DNA of 34,003 nucleotides from Fibrobacter sp. (GTDB taxonomy: Bacteria; Fibrobacterota; Fibrobacteria; Fibrobacterales; Fibrobacteraceae): positions 1 to 34,003 of the forward strand of contig JAFVGH010000132.1 of assembly GCA_017475045.1 (NCBI GenBank), read 5' to 3'. The translations under genes and the position numbers were made by a program. Positions 21,255-29,694 of this stretch are shown here, piece after piece (positions within the stretch are counted from its first letter, which is position 1; each line of letters opens with the position of its first letter). The notes under the pieces are model-generated. The model saw only the letters and a program-made list of their open reading frames with translations, searched no databases and had not been told where the DNA came from.

Positions 21255-22427
21255 ATGAAGAGACTTTTTGTCGCCCGTTGGGTCGCCTTCGGCATGTTAC
21301 TTTTTTTGTTAGACTCCTGTTCTAACTCGGATTCCTCTACCAGTGTGTCGGAAGATTGTTGTAAGGACCCCTTTGCTATAGAGAACCTGTCCCTCCGGGA
21401 AAAGGTGGGCCAGATGTTTTTGGTGCGGCCGGAGGCCCTGGACACGAGCATCCACTGGAAAAGCTATACGGAACTCCCGGATTACAGCTTGCAGGAGGTA
21501 AACCGGACCATGCTTGCGGTAAACGAGGATTACCCCATCGGTGGCATGATTCTCTTTGCCCACAATATAAAGGACGAGTCCCAGCTGGCCACCTTTATCG
21601 AAGATATCCGGAAACTGAAAGGCTTGCCCCTGCTTGCCATTGACGAAGAAGGCGGTCGGGTGGCCCGCATTGCCAACAACGGAACATTCGATGTGCCCAA
21701 GTACGAAAGCATGGCTGCCGTTGCCGAGGCCGGGGACCCAAGCGAAGTCTATAAGATGGCCTTTACCATCGGTTCCTATGTTCGGGAGTATGGCTTTGAC
21801 ATTGACTTTGCGCCGGTGGCCGACGTGAACACCAACCCGGAAAACATCGTGATTGGCCCCCGTGCTTTTTCGGACACCCCGGAAGTGGTGGCCGACATGG
21901 TGCAGGCCTATTTGCAGGGGCTTGACTCTGCAAAGGTGGTGGGGACCCTTAAGCATTTCCCTGGTCACGGTGACGTGAAGGCGGATACCCACACGGGTTA
22001 CGTGGCTACCCAGAAGACCTGGGAGGAAATGAAGACCTGCGAGATGGTTCCTTTCAAGGCGGGAATCGATGCCGGAGCCCAGATGATCATGACTGCCCAT
22101 ATTGCCGCCCCGAAGGTGACGGGAAACAACCTGCCCTCCACCCTTTCGCCGGTGATTTTGCAGGAGAAATTGCGGGGTGAACTGGGTTTCAAGGGCATCA
22201 TCGTGGCCGACGCCATGGACATGGGCGCCATCGTGCAGGAATTTGGCGTAGAGGAATCCGCCGTGAAGGCGATTCAGGCGGGAATCGACATTGTGCTTTG
22301 CCCCCTTGACTTTGTAAAGGCTTTTGATGCCGTGATGGCGGCGGTGGAAAAGGGCGAAATCAAGGAATCCCGCATAGACGAAAGCGTGCGTCGGATTCTG
22401 GAACTGAAAAAGAGTATCAAGAGATAG
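21255..22427 (+). CDS. GH3 family lipoprotein, beta-N-acetylhexosaminidase (NagZ-like)
   Basis: This glycoside hydrolase family 3 protein has 390 residues. The signal peptide ends in LLDSC, with Cys22 likely lipidated. The GH3 barrel carries LLAIDEEGGRVARI (126-139), FAPVADVNTNP (185-195), GPRAFSDTP (201-209), KHFPGHGDVKADTHTG (233-248) and IVADAMDMGAI (316-326). The KHFPGHGD motif with its His/Asp pair is the acid/base signature of NagZ-type enzymes; the nucleophile is Asp319. It should cleave N-acetylglucosamine from peptidoglycan fragments or chitin-like chains. Cytoplasmic NagZ lacks a lipobox, so this form probably works outside the cytoplasmic membrane. GGAG at 21246-21249 supports ATG 21255. 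The next gene starts 2 nt after the stop. Confidence 0.92.
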   Translation: MKRLFVARWVAFGMLLFLLDSCSNSDSSTSVSEDCCKDPFAIENLSLREKVGQMFLVRPEALDTSIHWKSYTELPDYSLQEVNRTMLAVNEDYPIGGMILFAHNIKDESQLATFIEDIRKLKGLPLLAIDEEGGRVARIANNGTFDVPKYESMAAVAEAGDPSEVYKMAFTIGSYVREYGFDIDFAPVADVNTNPENIVIGPRAFSDTPEVVADMVQAYLQGLDSAKVVGTLKHFPGHGDVKADTHTGYVATQKTWEEMKTCEMVPFKAGIDAGAQMIMTAHIAAPKVTGNNLPSTLSPVILQEKLRGELGFKGIIVADAMDMGAIVQEFGVEESAVKAIQAGIDIVLCPLDFVKAFDAVMAAVEKGEIKESRIDESVRRILELKKSIKR

Positions 22428-22429
22428 GC

Positions 22430-24262
22430 ATGCCCATTCTTTCTGCAAAGAACCTGCTTTTGCGCATCGGGGCGAACGCCCCCCTGCTTGATAACGTGTG
22501 CTTCGATATCGAGGCCGGCGACCGGATTTGTCTGGTCGGCCGCAATGGTTGCGGCAAGAGCACCTTGTTGAAGGTGCTCACGGCCGAGATGGAGGTGCAG
22601 TCCGGCGAGATTATCAAGAAGTCCGGGCTGCGGATTGCCCGTATGATTCAGGAGATTCCCGCCCACATAGAAGGTACCGTGCGGGACGTGGTGATGGAAC
22701 CGCTTTTAAGCTCGGTCACGGACCGCACGGGCGAGGGCCTGCACAATGCCCACGCCGAGGCGGTGCTCGGCAAGACGGGCATTGATGCCGACGCTTTATT
22801 TGACAGTCTTTCCGGTGGGCAAAAGCGTCGCGTGCTGTTCGCACGGGCCCTCGCAGAAGACCCAGACCTGCTTCTGCTGGACGAACCCACGAACCATCTG
22901 GACATTCCCGCTATACAATGGCTTGAGGGAATCGTGACCCGCCTAAATTGTGCCTTGCTTTTTGTAAGCCATGACCGGGCTTTTGTAAGGCGTGTGGCCA
23001 GCCGTATTTTTGACTTGGACCGGGGCCGCGTACGCTGCTGGGATTTCCCTTACGATAAGTTCGTACAGTTCAGGGATCAGGCCCTGGCCGAAGAGGAAAA
23101 GGCCAACGCCCTTTTCGATAAAAAGCTGGCCGAAGAAGAAGTCTGGATTCGCAAGGGAATCCAGGCCCGCCGCACCCGTAACGAGGGCCGCGTAAGAGCG
23201 CTTATCAAAATGCGCGAGGAACGTGCGGCCAGGCGTACCCGGGTGGGTAACGTGAACATGCAGATTACCGAGGCCGAAAAGTCTGGCCGCCTGGTGGCAA
23301 GGCTTACGGATGTGAATTACACTTACGATGGTTCGCCTCTGATTAGTCATTTGACTACGGAGATTTTCCGAGGGGACCGTATAGGCATTGTTGGCCCCAA
23401 CGGTTCTGGAAAGACCACCCTTTTGCGCCTGATTCTTGGAGAACTCACTCCGGAAAGCGGAAACGTGCGGTTGGGAACGAACTTGCAGGTGGCCTACTTT
23501 GACCAGATGCGGACCCGCCTGCGCGAAGACAAGTCCCTGGTGGAAAATATCGGCGATGGACAGGCATACATTACCCTAAACGGTGTGAAACGCCATGTGC
23601 TGAGCTATTTGCAAGACTTCTTGTTCTCGGCGGATAGGGCCCGTGGGCCTATCAGTGCTTTGTCGGGTGGTGAACGGAACCGCTTGCTGTTGGCTTGCCT
23701 GTTTAGCCATCCGAGTAACGTGCTGGTGCTGGACGAGCCTACCAATGACCTGGACATGGAAACCCTGGACCTGTTGGCCGAACTGATTGCCGACTACAAG
23801 GGGACGGTGCTGACGGTAAGTCACGACCGAGCCTTCTTGGATTCTGTGGCTACGGAAATTTTGGCCATCGAAGAAAACGGGAATGTCTTTGAGGCGGTAG
23901 GCGGGTATAGCGACTACGAGGCTAACCGCAAGATGCGGGAAAAGGCCCGCGCTGCCGAAGAAAAGTCAAATGCGGCATCGTCGGTCGCAAAGGCTCAGTC
24001 TGGGTCGGCACAAGCCTCGGCCCTTACGGCTGCGACCAAGAAGAAAAAGCGCAGTTATAACGAGGAGCGGGAATACGCCGCCCTGCCCGAAAAAATCGAG
24101 AAGCTGGAGGCGGAAATCGCCGAACGCCAGGTGGAGCTTTCCAAGCCGGAAGTGTACACTAACGCGGCCCGCATTGTGGAGCTGCAGGGCGAAATTGCAG
24201 AAAGAGAAAAGGCCCTGGAAAGGGCCTATGAAAGATTTGAAGAGTTGGATGCTTTAGGGTGA
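22430..24262 (+). CDS. ABC-F family ATPase, Uup-like
   Basis: This soluble protein of 610 residues has two ABC ATPase domains and no membrane part, the ABC-F layout. Domain 1 has GRNGCGKST (37-45), LSGGQ and LLLLDEPTNHLD. The linker between the domains is charged and helical. Domain 2 has GPNGSGKTT, LSGGERNRLLLA and VLVLDEPTNDLD. The C-terminal helical extension (about 535-610), with KKKKRSYNEEREYAALPEKI, is typical of Uup, which acts on the ribosome and in tolerance of DNA rearrangement. It starts 2 nt after the GH3 gene and is probably co-transcribed with it. The stop is 3 nt from the convergent ackA stop. Confidence 0.92.
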   Translation: MPILSAKNLLLRIGANAPLLDNVCFDIEAGDRICLVGRNGCGKSTLLKVLTAEMEVQSGEIIKKSGLRIARMIQEIPAHIEGTVRDVVMEPLLSSVTDRTGEGLHNAHAEAVLGKTGIDADALFDSLSGGQKRRVLFARALAEDPDLLLLDEPTNHLDIPAIQWLEGIVTRLNCALLFVSHDRAFVRRVASRIFDLDRGRVRCWDFPYDKFVQFRDQALAEEEKANALFDKKLAEEEVWIRKGIQARRTRNEGRVRALIKMREERAARRTRVGNVNMQITEAEKSGRLVARLTDVNYTYDGSPLISHLTTEIFRGDRIGIVGPNGSGKTTLLRLILGELTPESGNVRLGTNLQVAYFDQMRTRLREDKSLVENIGDGQAYITLNGVKRHVLSYLQDFLFSADRARGPISALSGGERNRLLLACLFSHPSNVLVLDEPTNDLDMETLDLLAELIADYKGTVLTVSHDRAFLDSVATEILAIEENGNVFEAVGGYSDYEANRKMREKARAAEEKSNAASSVAKAQSGSAQASALTAATKKKKRSYNEEREYAALPEKIEKLEAEIAERQVELSKPEVYTNAARIVELQGEIAEREKALERAYERFEELDALG

Positions 24263-24265
24263 GTT

Positions 24266-25438
24266 TTACTTCACCAGAGCTTCGGTGTCGAGGGCGATGA
24301 GGAGTTCTTCGTTGGTGGCGACAACCATGGCGGTGGGTGTGCCGTCCTTGCTGATGATGTGGCCGGAGTTCTTGCCGTTGTCCTCGTTGCGGGCGTCGTC
24401 AATCTGGTAGCCGAGAATCTTGAGGTTGTCCATCGCCATCTTGCGGACGAGCTTGCTGTTCTCGCCGATGCCGCCGGTGAACACGAGCGCGTCGATGCGC
24501 GGAAGTGCCATGGCGATGCCGCCGATTTCGCGGGTGAGCCTGTAGGCGAACGTTTCGAGGGCAATCTGTGCGCCCACATGGCCTTCGCTTGCGGCCTGGG
24601 TCAGGGTACGCATGTCGTTGCTGAGGCCGGAGAGGCCGAGCAGGCCCGATTCCTTGTTCACGAGCTTGTCGAGGCGGTCGATATCGTAGCCGTATTTTTT
24701 GCTGATGAAGAAGAGGATGGCCGGGTCAATGCTTCCGGAGCGGGTGCCCATGATGAGGCCTTCCAGCGGGGTGAAGCCCATGGTGGTGTCAACGCACTGG
24801 CCGTTCAAAATGGCGGAGCAGCTGGAACCGTTACCGAGGTGAGCGGTGATGAAGCAGCAGTCTTCCGGCTTCTTGCCCAAGATCTTGGCGGCTTCGCCGG
24901 TCACGAAGCGGTGGCTTGTGCCGTGGGCGCCGTAGCGGCGGATCTTGTCTTCTTCGTAGAACTTGTAGGGGATGCCGTAGAGGAATGCCTTGCGGGGCAT
25001 GGTCTGGTGGAAGGCGGTGTCGAACACGGCGACTTGCGGGAGGCCCGGGAAGAACTTGGTTGCGCATTCCATGCCGGTGGCGTGGGCGGGTTCGTGGAGC
25101 GGGGCAAACAGGGTAATGCTACGGATGTAATCGATGACTTCTTGCGTTACCTTCTCGCTCTTGACGTACTTGCCGCCGTGCACCACACGGTGGCCGATGG
25201 CTTCAATCGTGTCGGTGAGCTTCTGTTCGGCGAGGAACTTCTGTACCTCGGCGACGGCTTCGGCGTGGGTGGGGCAGTCGAAGTTGAAGTCGATGTTGCC
25301 GACCGGGCCCTTGGCCTTTACGTGGCCATTCACGCCGATATTTTCGACGAGGCCGCTAGAGATGGATTCCTTGGTCTGGGTGTCGATGACAGCGAACTTC
25401 ACCGAAGAGCTGCCGCAGTTAAGAACGAGTACGCGCAT
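24266..25438 (-). CDS. ackA: Acetate kinase
   Basis: This enzyme makes ATP and acetate from acetyl phosphate. Its 390 residues are the normal size. Motifs are LVLNCGSSSVKF (4-15), GHRVVHGG, VFDTAFHQTMP, HGTSHRFV and HLGNGSSC, then GFTPLEGLIMGTRSGSIDP and FTGGIGENS near the C-terminus. Acetate is a main fermentation product of Fibrobacter, so a strong role in ATP supply fits. pta is not in the window. Start ATG 25438 has an AAGGA Shine-Dalgarno at 25446-25450 and a TATAAT box at 25467-25472. A hairpin array lies just upstream. The antisense strand is open for 386 codons, which I regard as a codon-use effect. Confidence 0.98.
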   Translation of the reverse strand: MRVLVLNCGSSSVKFAVIDTQTKESISSGLVENIGVNGHVKAKGPVGNIDFNFDCPTHAEAVAEVQKFLAEQKLTDTIEAIGHRVVHGGKYVKSEKVTQEVIDYIRSITLFAPLHEPAHATGMECATKFFPGLPQVAVFDTAFHQTMPRKAFLYGIPYKFYEEDKIRRYGAHGTSHRFVTGEAAKILGKKPEDCCFITAHLGNGSSCSAILNGQCVDTTMGFTPLEGLIMGTRSGSIDPAILFFISKKYGYDIDRLDKLVNKESGLLGLSGLSNDMRTLTQAASEGHVGAQIALETFAYRLTREIGGIAMALPRIDALVFTGGIGENSKLVRKMAMDNLKILGYQIDDARNEDNGKNSGHIISKDGTPTAMVVATNEELLIALDTEALVK

Positions 25439-25466
25439 AGTAGCTTCCTTTTTTATTTGCGCTTGA

Positions 25467-25472
25467 ATTATA
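25467..25472 (-). promoter_or_regulatory. -10 box TATAAT of ackA
   Basis: A consensus TATAAT on the minus strand lies 28 nt before the ackA start, with a good Shine-Dalgarno. The expected -35 position falls at the left edge of the hairpin array. Confidence 0.55.
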
Positions 25473-25486
25473 GGAATTTCAGAAAG

Positions 25487-25566
25487 GGGCGTTGCGGGGA
25501 ATCCCCGCAGAGGGGGTAGCAAAAGACCGTTTCGGGGGCTTTTGCGAGGGGGAGGCTTCCCCCCTT
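25487..25566. repeat. GC-rich intergenic hairpin array (copy 2)
   Basis: Three hairpins lie here: TGCGGGGA/TCCCCGCA (25493-25509), GCAAAAG/CTTTTGC (25519-25525 with 25539-25545), and AGGGGGA/TTCCCCC (25547-25565). The ends match the array at 12021-12138; the middle differs. It lies between the divergent ackA and PAP2 promoters, so it is not simply a terminator. Confidence 0.7.
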
Positions 25567-25583
25567 GAGTGAAAGGAAAAATC

Positions 25584-25589
25584 TACATT
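25584..25589 (+). promoter_or_regulatory. -10-like box TACATT, 7 nt before ATG 25597
   Basis: It sits in AAAAATCTACATTTAAGGTA followed by ATG. The AAGG is only 2 nt from the ATG, too close to act as a Shine-Dalgarno, so a leaderless start is likely. Confidence 0.48.
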
Positions 25590-25596
25590 TAAGGTA

Positions 25597-26127
25597 ATGT
25601 TCAAGAGAATCGCAGAGTTTGACAACCGGGTGTCGGTCTACTGGACCAACCGCCATTTTTCGCCCAAGGTAAACGACCGGCTTCGCTTTTACGTGCGGCT
25701 GGGGGACGGCTATATCTGGGGGGTGTTTGCCCTGTTTGTGCTGGCGATGGTGGGGTGGGAGGCCTTTTTGCCCATCTTGTGGCAGGCACTGATGGCCCTG
25801 GCGGTGAGCCTGATTATTTACGAGGTGGTAAAGCTGAATACCAAGCGGCCCCGCCCCTTTGCCGCGAACCCCGAAATCAAGGCCGAAGTCCCGCCGCTGG
25901 ACAAGTACAGTTTTCCGTCGGGCCATACCATGAACAACTTGGCGGTGGCCTCTGCCGTCTTTTACGGCGTGCCCCGGTACGGCTGGATCATGCTGATTTT
26001 GCCCTTGACCTGGGGGCTGTTGCGGGTGTACTTTGGGGTGCACTGGCTCACCGACATTTTGTGCGGCTTTGTGCTTGGAATCGTGAGCTTTGTGCTGGGG
26101 CACCTGCTGTGGATAATGATTTTCTAA
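25597..26127 (+). CDS. PAP2 family phosphatase (membrane)
   Basis: This integral membrane protein has 176 residues and the three PAP2 active-site motifs: KLNTKRPRP (86-94), FPSGHT (107-112) and RVYFGVHWLTD (138-148). These give the Lys/Arg, His and Arg/His/Asp residues of the phosphohistidine mechanism. Helices lie at about 37-57, 60-80, 113-125, 128-142 and 150-172. Likely substrates are phosphatidic acid, undecaprenyl pyrophosphate or phosphatidylglycerol phosphate; recycling of the lipid carrier used by the two sugar transferases is an attractive but unproven idea. It is followed 4 nt later by a histidine phosphatase gene. Confidence 0.92.
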   Translation: MFKRIAEFDNRVSVYWTNRHFSPKVNDRLRFYVRLGDGYIWGVFALFVLAMVGWEAFLPILWQALMALAVSLIIYEVVKLNTKRPRPFAANPEIKAEVPPLDKYSFPSGHTMNNLAVASAVFYGVPRYGWIMLILPLTWGLLRVYFGVHWLTDILCGFVLGIVSFVLGHLLWIMIF

Positions 26128-26131
26128 GCCG

Positions 26132-26845
26132 ATGACAAACGATTTTGTAAGCGCCCAGGACTTCTTTGAATCCCTCGCTCCCGACGAGCGTGTCTACCTG
26201 TTGGTGCGACACGGTGAGCGCGGACATATCACTCCAAATGATCCGGATTACGGGGCCCATGTAGGGCTTACGGAACGTGGGCGGGAACAGGCTTTCTCCT
26301 TGGGGCGAGCCATTCCTGTTGAAGAGGGCGCGCCTTCTTGCGGTGAAACCTCCGCTGAAGTGTGCTTTTTCTCAAGCCCGGTGGGGCGTTGTGTGGAAAC
26401 GGCCGAATATATCGGCAAGGGATGCGGTGTCGAGGCTCCCGAGGTGGAAAAACTGGACTGCCTGGCGGAATACTTTGTTCAAAATTACGCCGCCTATGAG
26501 GCTGTGCTGCGTGCTGGCTTTTACGAGGGAATCTGCCAGTGGCTAGCCGCCAATTCCCGCGATGCTGAAGTGACGGAAACGCAAGACGCAGATGCTCCTT
26601 TTTACCCCCTGGCGGAACGCTCCGAGGAGATGCTTTCCATGATGCTTGAAAAGGGGCATGCCCGCGTTAACGTGTTTGTGACCCACGACGCCTGGGTGGT
26701 ACCCTGCCTGACCCATTTTTGCGGTCTGAAATTTACACCCCAGCGTTGGATGAACTTCTTGACCGGCATGGCGGTGGCCGTTTCACCCAGGAAGAGGCGG
26801 ATTGTGCCTGTGACGGCGCTGGAAACGGGCTGGCTGGATTTTTAA
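26132..26845 (+). CDS. Histidine phosphatase superfamily protein
   Basis: This protein has 237 residues and the phosphoglycerate-mutase-like fold signature: YLLVRHGERGH (22-32) with the catalytic RHG, LTERGREQA (46-54), and SSPVGRCVETAEYI (the conserved second Arg). A C-terminal FVTHDAWV supplies the second catalytic His. The substrate cannot be told. It follows the PAP2 gene with a 4-nt gap and no visible Shine-Dalgarno, so it is probably translated by coupling. Two phosphatases in one unit suggest a shared phospho-ester pathway. Confidence 0.88.
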   Translation: MTNDFVSAQDFFESLAPDERVYLLVRHGERGHITPNDPDYGAHVGLTERGREQAFSLGRAIPVEEGAPSCGETSAEVCFFSSPVGRCVETAEYIGKGCGVEAPEVEKLDCLAEYFVQNYAAYEAVLRAGFYEGICQWLAANSRDAEVTETQDADAPFYPLAERSEEMLSMMLEKGHARVNVFVTHDAWVVPCLTHFCGLKFTPQRWMNFLTGMAVAVSPRKRRIVPVTALETGWLDF

Positions 26846-26849
26846 TTAG

Positions 26850-26855
26850 TACATT
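26850..26855 (+). promoter_or_regulatory. -10-like box TACATT upstream of the phosphatase-kinase gene
   Basis: It sits in AATTAGTACATTTCTTCC, 29 nt before the ATG. A small hairpin CCTAT/ATAGG (26860-26874) lies between the box and the start; its role is unclear. Confidence 0.42.
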
Positions 26856-26884
26856 TCTTCCTATAGACAATAGGCAGGTGTTTT

Positions 26885-29338
26885 ATGGGTTTTAACTGGC
26901 GGGGACTGGCGTTTAAGCAGTCGTTGATGATTCTGGCGGCGATCACCATCGTTTTTGGCATAATCTTTGCCATCATGGGCCAAAAGACTCAGGACATACT
27001 GAACAAGATTACCATCGAAAACGGTGAGGAAACCAGCCGGGCCAATGTGAACTACATTGACAAGCTGTTCAATTCAGGGAAACTTGTGGGCGATGACATT
27101 GCGGAAACCCTAGGTAAAAGGAGAATGTCCAAGGCGGATTTGGATACCTTCTTGTTGCACTCCCTTACCAACGCCCGTAACCTGATTCCCCAGATTGTGG
27201 CAGTGGTGCTGGCCTACGAGCCTGGGATGGGGCCGGAAACGCCCAAGGGCGAGTTTATGCGCCTTGCCTACTTTAAGGAGAACGAAAGCAAGCTGATTTC
27301 AGGGGCGAATTACCAGGATAAGGAATGGTATTACAGTACTAGAGATGCTAAGACTAGTCGTTGGCAGGAACCTTTTATAGGGGAGTTCGTGCCGGAACCT
27401 ATTGCCGTCTATACCGTCCCTATTTTCCAGAAGGATAAAAATGGCGATGACGTTTTGGCGGGTGTTTTGGCCGTTGATATGTCTATTGAGTTCCTTAAAG
27501 ACGAAATCGCGACTATTCCCGTTTCCAACGGGGGCTATGCCCTAATTACTTCGGAAAATAATGTGGCTGTTGCCTACCCCAAGAGTATTGCCCAGGGGAA
27601 AAGGAACAAGGAGATTGTGGTCAAGGAAATCCGTGGCAACAGTACCATTGACTTTGACAGAAAAAATAGGGATTCGAGCGGGCTGTTTATGGGAACGGTG
27701 GCCGGCGGAGAAGAATCGGCCGTTTACTACACCAAAATCAACTCCAACAATTGGACCTTTATGGTGGTGTGGCCCGTCCAGAAGTTTTTGCAAGACCAGA
27801 GAGACACCCGCAAGCTTTTCTTGATACTTGCCCTGGGTGGTTATGGTGTTATTCTTGTCATCATCTTGCTGATTTCTTTCAGAGTGGCAAAGCCTCTCAA
27901 GGAGCTCGTTTTTGCGGCAAAGAAACTTGGCGGTGGAAATTTCGATGTGGATATTCCGAAGGTTTCTGGCCGTGACGAGGTGGCGGAATTTGCATTGGCA
28001 TTCTCCAACATGCGCTCTTCGCTGGTGGAACATCTGGAAAAGCAGAAGGACATGAAGCGTATTGAGCGGGAACTTGACCTGGCCCGCAATATCCAGCGCT
28101 CCATGCTGCCTGGTGCAGAGCGTGACGAGAACTCCGAGGACGACCGCCACGAACTGGCTCCGTTCCTGCTCCCTGCCAAGGAAGTGGGTGGCGACTTCTA
28201 CGACTTCTTCAAGATTGACAATGACCACTTGTGCGTTGTAATCGGGGATGTGTCTGGAAAGGGCGTGCCGGCGGCACTGTTCATGATGGTGTCCCGAATC
28301 CTTTTGCGCACCATGTCGAAGAACTTGAAGTCCATCGTCGAGGCCTTCAACAAGACGAACTATGCCTTGGCCAAGCGCAACGACCTGATGATGTTCGTGA
28401 CTGTATGGGCGGGCATTATCGACCTGCGTACAGGCCATATCGAATTTGCCTCTGCCGGCCACAACCCGCCTGCTGTGCGCCATAGCGACGGCTCGGTGGA
28501 TTTTATCCCCAGCAGGTCGGAACTGGTGATGGCGGCTATGGATGATACTGTCTATACCCAGCAGACGTATGACCTGAAGAAGGGCGACACCTTGTTCCTC
28601 TATACCGATGGCGTGACCGAGGCCACCAATGACAAGGATGAACTGTTCGGTAACGACAGGCTTCTTGATGCACTGAAGAAGGGCGGCAACCAGAATACCG
28701 CCGATACCTGTGCCCAGGTCAAGAAGGAAATCGACGACTTTGTGCGCGCCGTTCCGCAGTTCGACGACATTACCATGCTGGCAGTCAAGTTCAACGGGAT
28801 TGACGAACCGGTATGGGAACGCTACGAGAAGACCATCAACGTTGCCGAAAACGACAAGGGTGACCTGAAGTCTTTTGTCCAGGATATCCTTACGCCTATG
28901 GATGGCGCCAAGAAGATGCAGATGCAAGACGCTTGGGAGCGTTACGAAAAGATTGTGGACGTGATTCCTGAAAACCAGGATATTCTGACGGCCTTTGTGG
29001 AAGGAATCCTGGCGCCTATGGAAGGCTCCATGAAGTCGCAGATGCAGATCAACATCGCTATCGACGAAATTTACAGCAACATTGTCAAGTTCTCGGGGGC
29101 AACCGAGGTGACTTTGATTGTGGAAGTTCGTAAGGCGACCCTTTCGGCAAGGCTCACCTTTATTGACAACGGCAAGCCCTACGACCCCATTAAGCAGGCC
29201 GACCCCGACGTGACGCTGCCCATTGAGGAACGCGAAATCGGAGGCCTCGGGATATTCATTGTGAAGAAGACCATGGACAGCGTGTGTTACCGCAGGAATG
29301 GCGACAAGAACGAACTGGCCATTACCAAGAACCTGTAA
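26885..29338 (+). CDS. Sensor PP2C (SpoIIE-type) phosphatase fused to an RsbW-like kinase domain
   Basis: This membrane signalling protein has 817 residues. The order is: membrane helix (about 13-31); extracytoplasmic dCache-like sensor (32-300, with KEWYYSTRDAKTSRWQEP); second helix (about 311-331); HAMP (332-385); signalling helix; and a SpoIIE/PP2C phosphatase domain (about 395-637) with AKEVGGDFYDFF, VIGDVSGKGVPAALF and FDDITML carrying the metal-binding Asp residues. At the end is a GHKL kinase domain of anti-sigma type (about 690-817) with IAIDEIYSNI (725-734), FIDNGKPYDP (759-768) and GGLGIFIVKKTMD. Residues 644-683 and 684-723 are a tandem duplication of the first part of this domain. 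It should both phosphorylate and dephosphorylate the STAS protein encoded next, in response to an external signal. Confidence 0.92.
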   Translation: MGFNWRGLAFKQSLMILAAITIVFGIIFAIMGQKTQDILNKITIENGEETSRANVNYIDKLFNSGKLVGDDIAETLGKRRMSKADLDTFLLHSLTNARNLIPQIVAVVLAYEPGMGPETPKGEFMRLAYFKENESKLISGANYQDKEWYYSTRDAKTSRWQEPFIGEFVPEPIAVYTVPIFQKDKNGDDVLAGVLAVDMSIEFLKDEIATIPVSNGGYALITSENNVAVAYPKSIAQGKRNKEIVVKEIRGNSTIDFDRKNRDSSGLFMGTVAGGEESAVYYTKINSNNWTFMVVWPVQKFLQDQRDTRKLFLILALGGYGVILVIILLISFRVAKPLKELVFAAKKLGGGNFDVDIPKVSGRDEVAEFALAFSNMRSSLVEHLEKQKDMKRIERELDLARNIQRSMLPGAERDENSEDDRHELAPFLLPAKEVGGDFYDFFKIDNDHLCVVIGDVSGKGVPAALFMMVSRILLRTMSKNLKSIVEAFNKTNYALAKRNDLMMFVTVWAGIIDLRTGHIEFASAGHNPPAVRHSDGSVDFIPSRSELVMAAMDDTVYTQQTYDLKKGDTLFLYTDGVTEATNDKDELFGNDRLLDALKKGGNQNTADTCAQVKKEIDDFVRAVPQFDDITMLAVKFNGIDEPVWERYEKTINVAENDKGDLKSFVQDILTPMDGAKKMQMQDAWERYEKIVDVIPENQDILTAFVEGILAPMEGSMKSQMQINIAIDEIYSNIVKFSGATEVTLIVEVRKATLSARLTFIDNGKPYDPIKQADPDVTLPIEEREIGGLGIFIVKKTMDSVCYRRNGDKNELAITKNL
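28814..29053 (+). repeat. Internal tandem duplication, 2 x 120 bp
   Basis: Two 40-codon units (28814-28933 and 28934-29053) both start WERYEK and share the pattern FV-x2-IL-x-PM-x-G, then QMQ. They lie at the start of the kinase domain. The copies differ at many bases, so the duplication is not recent. Confidence 0.8.
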
Positions 29339-29368
29339 AAATTTTAGATTAGAAAAGAGGATTCTCTC

Positions 29369-29665
29369 ATGCAGATCACAAAGACTGTTGAAAACGACAA
29401 CTTGACACTTTCTCTCGAAGGACGCCTCGACACCCTGACCGCTCCGCAGCTGGAGGCGGAAGTCAACGGAAAGCTGGATGGTGTAAAGACGCTCATTTTT
29501 GACTTCCAGAACCTGGCCTACGTTTCTTCGGCAGGGCTCCGCATTTTGTTTATGGCCCAGAAGATCATGAACAAGCAGGGAAAGATGATTGTCCGTAACG
29601 CTAATGCCGATATTAAGGACATTTTTACGGTTACGGGCTTCAGCAATATCCTGACTTTGGAATAG
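29369..29665 (+). CDS. STAS-domain anti-sigma factor antagonist (SpoIIAA/RsbV-like)
   Basis: This single STAS domain has 98 residues, starting ITKTVENDNLTLSLEGRLD. The phosphorylation segment is FQNLAYVSSAGLRIL (46-60); by alignment with SpoIIAA and RsbV the phospho-acceptor is Ser54. It is the switch between the kinase domain of the upstream protein and the two PP2C phosphatases on either side. Unphosphorylated STAS proteins bind the kinase and free its partner; which partner (sigma factor or other target) is not visible here. Shine-Dalgarno AGAGG (29356-29360) precedes the ATG by 8 nt, and the gene lies 30 nt after the phosphatase-kinase gene. Confidence 0.94.
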   Translation: MQITKTVENDNLTLSLEGRLDTLTAPQLEAEVNGKLDGVKTLIFDFQNLAYVSSAGLRILFMAQKIMNKQGKMIVRNANADIKDIFTVTGFSNILTLE

Positions 29666-29681
29666 TTTGTTAGAAAGTTTC

Positions 29682-29687
29682 TAGTTT
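29682..29687 (+). promoter_or_regulatory. -10-like box TAGTTT, 7 nt before ATG 29695
   Basis: It sits in AAGTTTCTAGTTTGTC. There is no Shine-Dalgarno before ATG 29695, so a leaderless, separately controlled transcript is possible inside the partner-switching cluster. Confidence 0.42.
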
Positions 29688-29694
29688 GTCTTAC

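Noticed and set aside
24359..25519. Open frame of 386 codons antisense to ackA
   Set aside because: ackA is unmistakable. The antisense frame is low-complexity Ala/Val/Gly/Glu and has no ribosome-binding site.
26860..26874. Hairpin CCTAT/ATAGG as a terminator or riboswitch
   Set aside because: The stem is only 5 bp, AT-containing and without a T-run; it lies in a short leader and gives no riboswitch-like conservation to judge.
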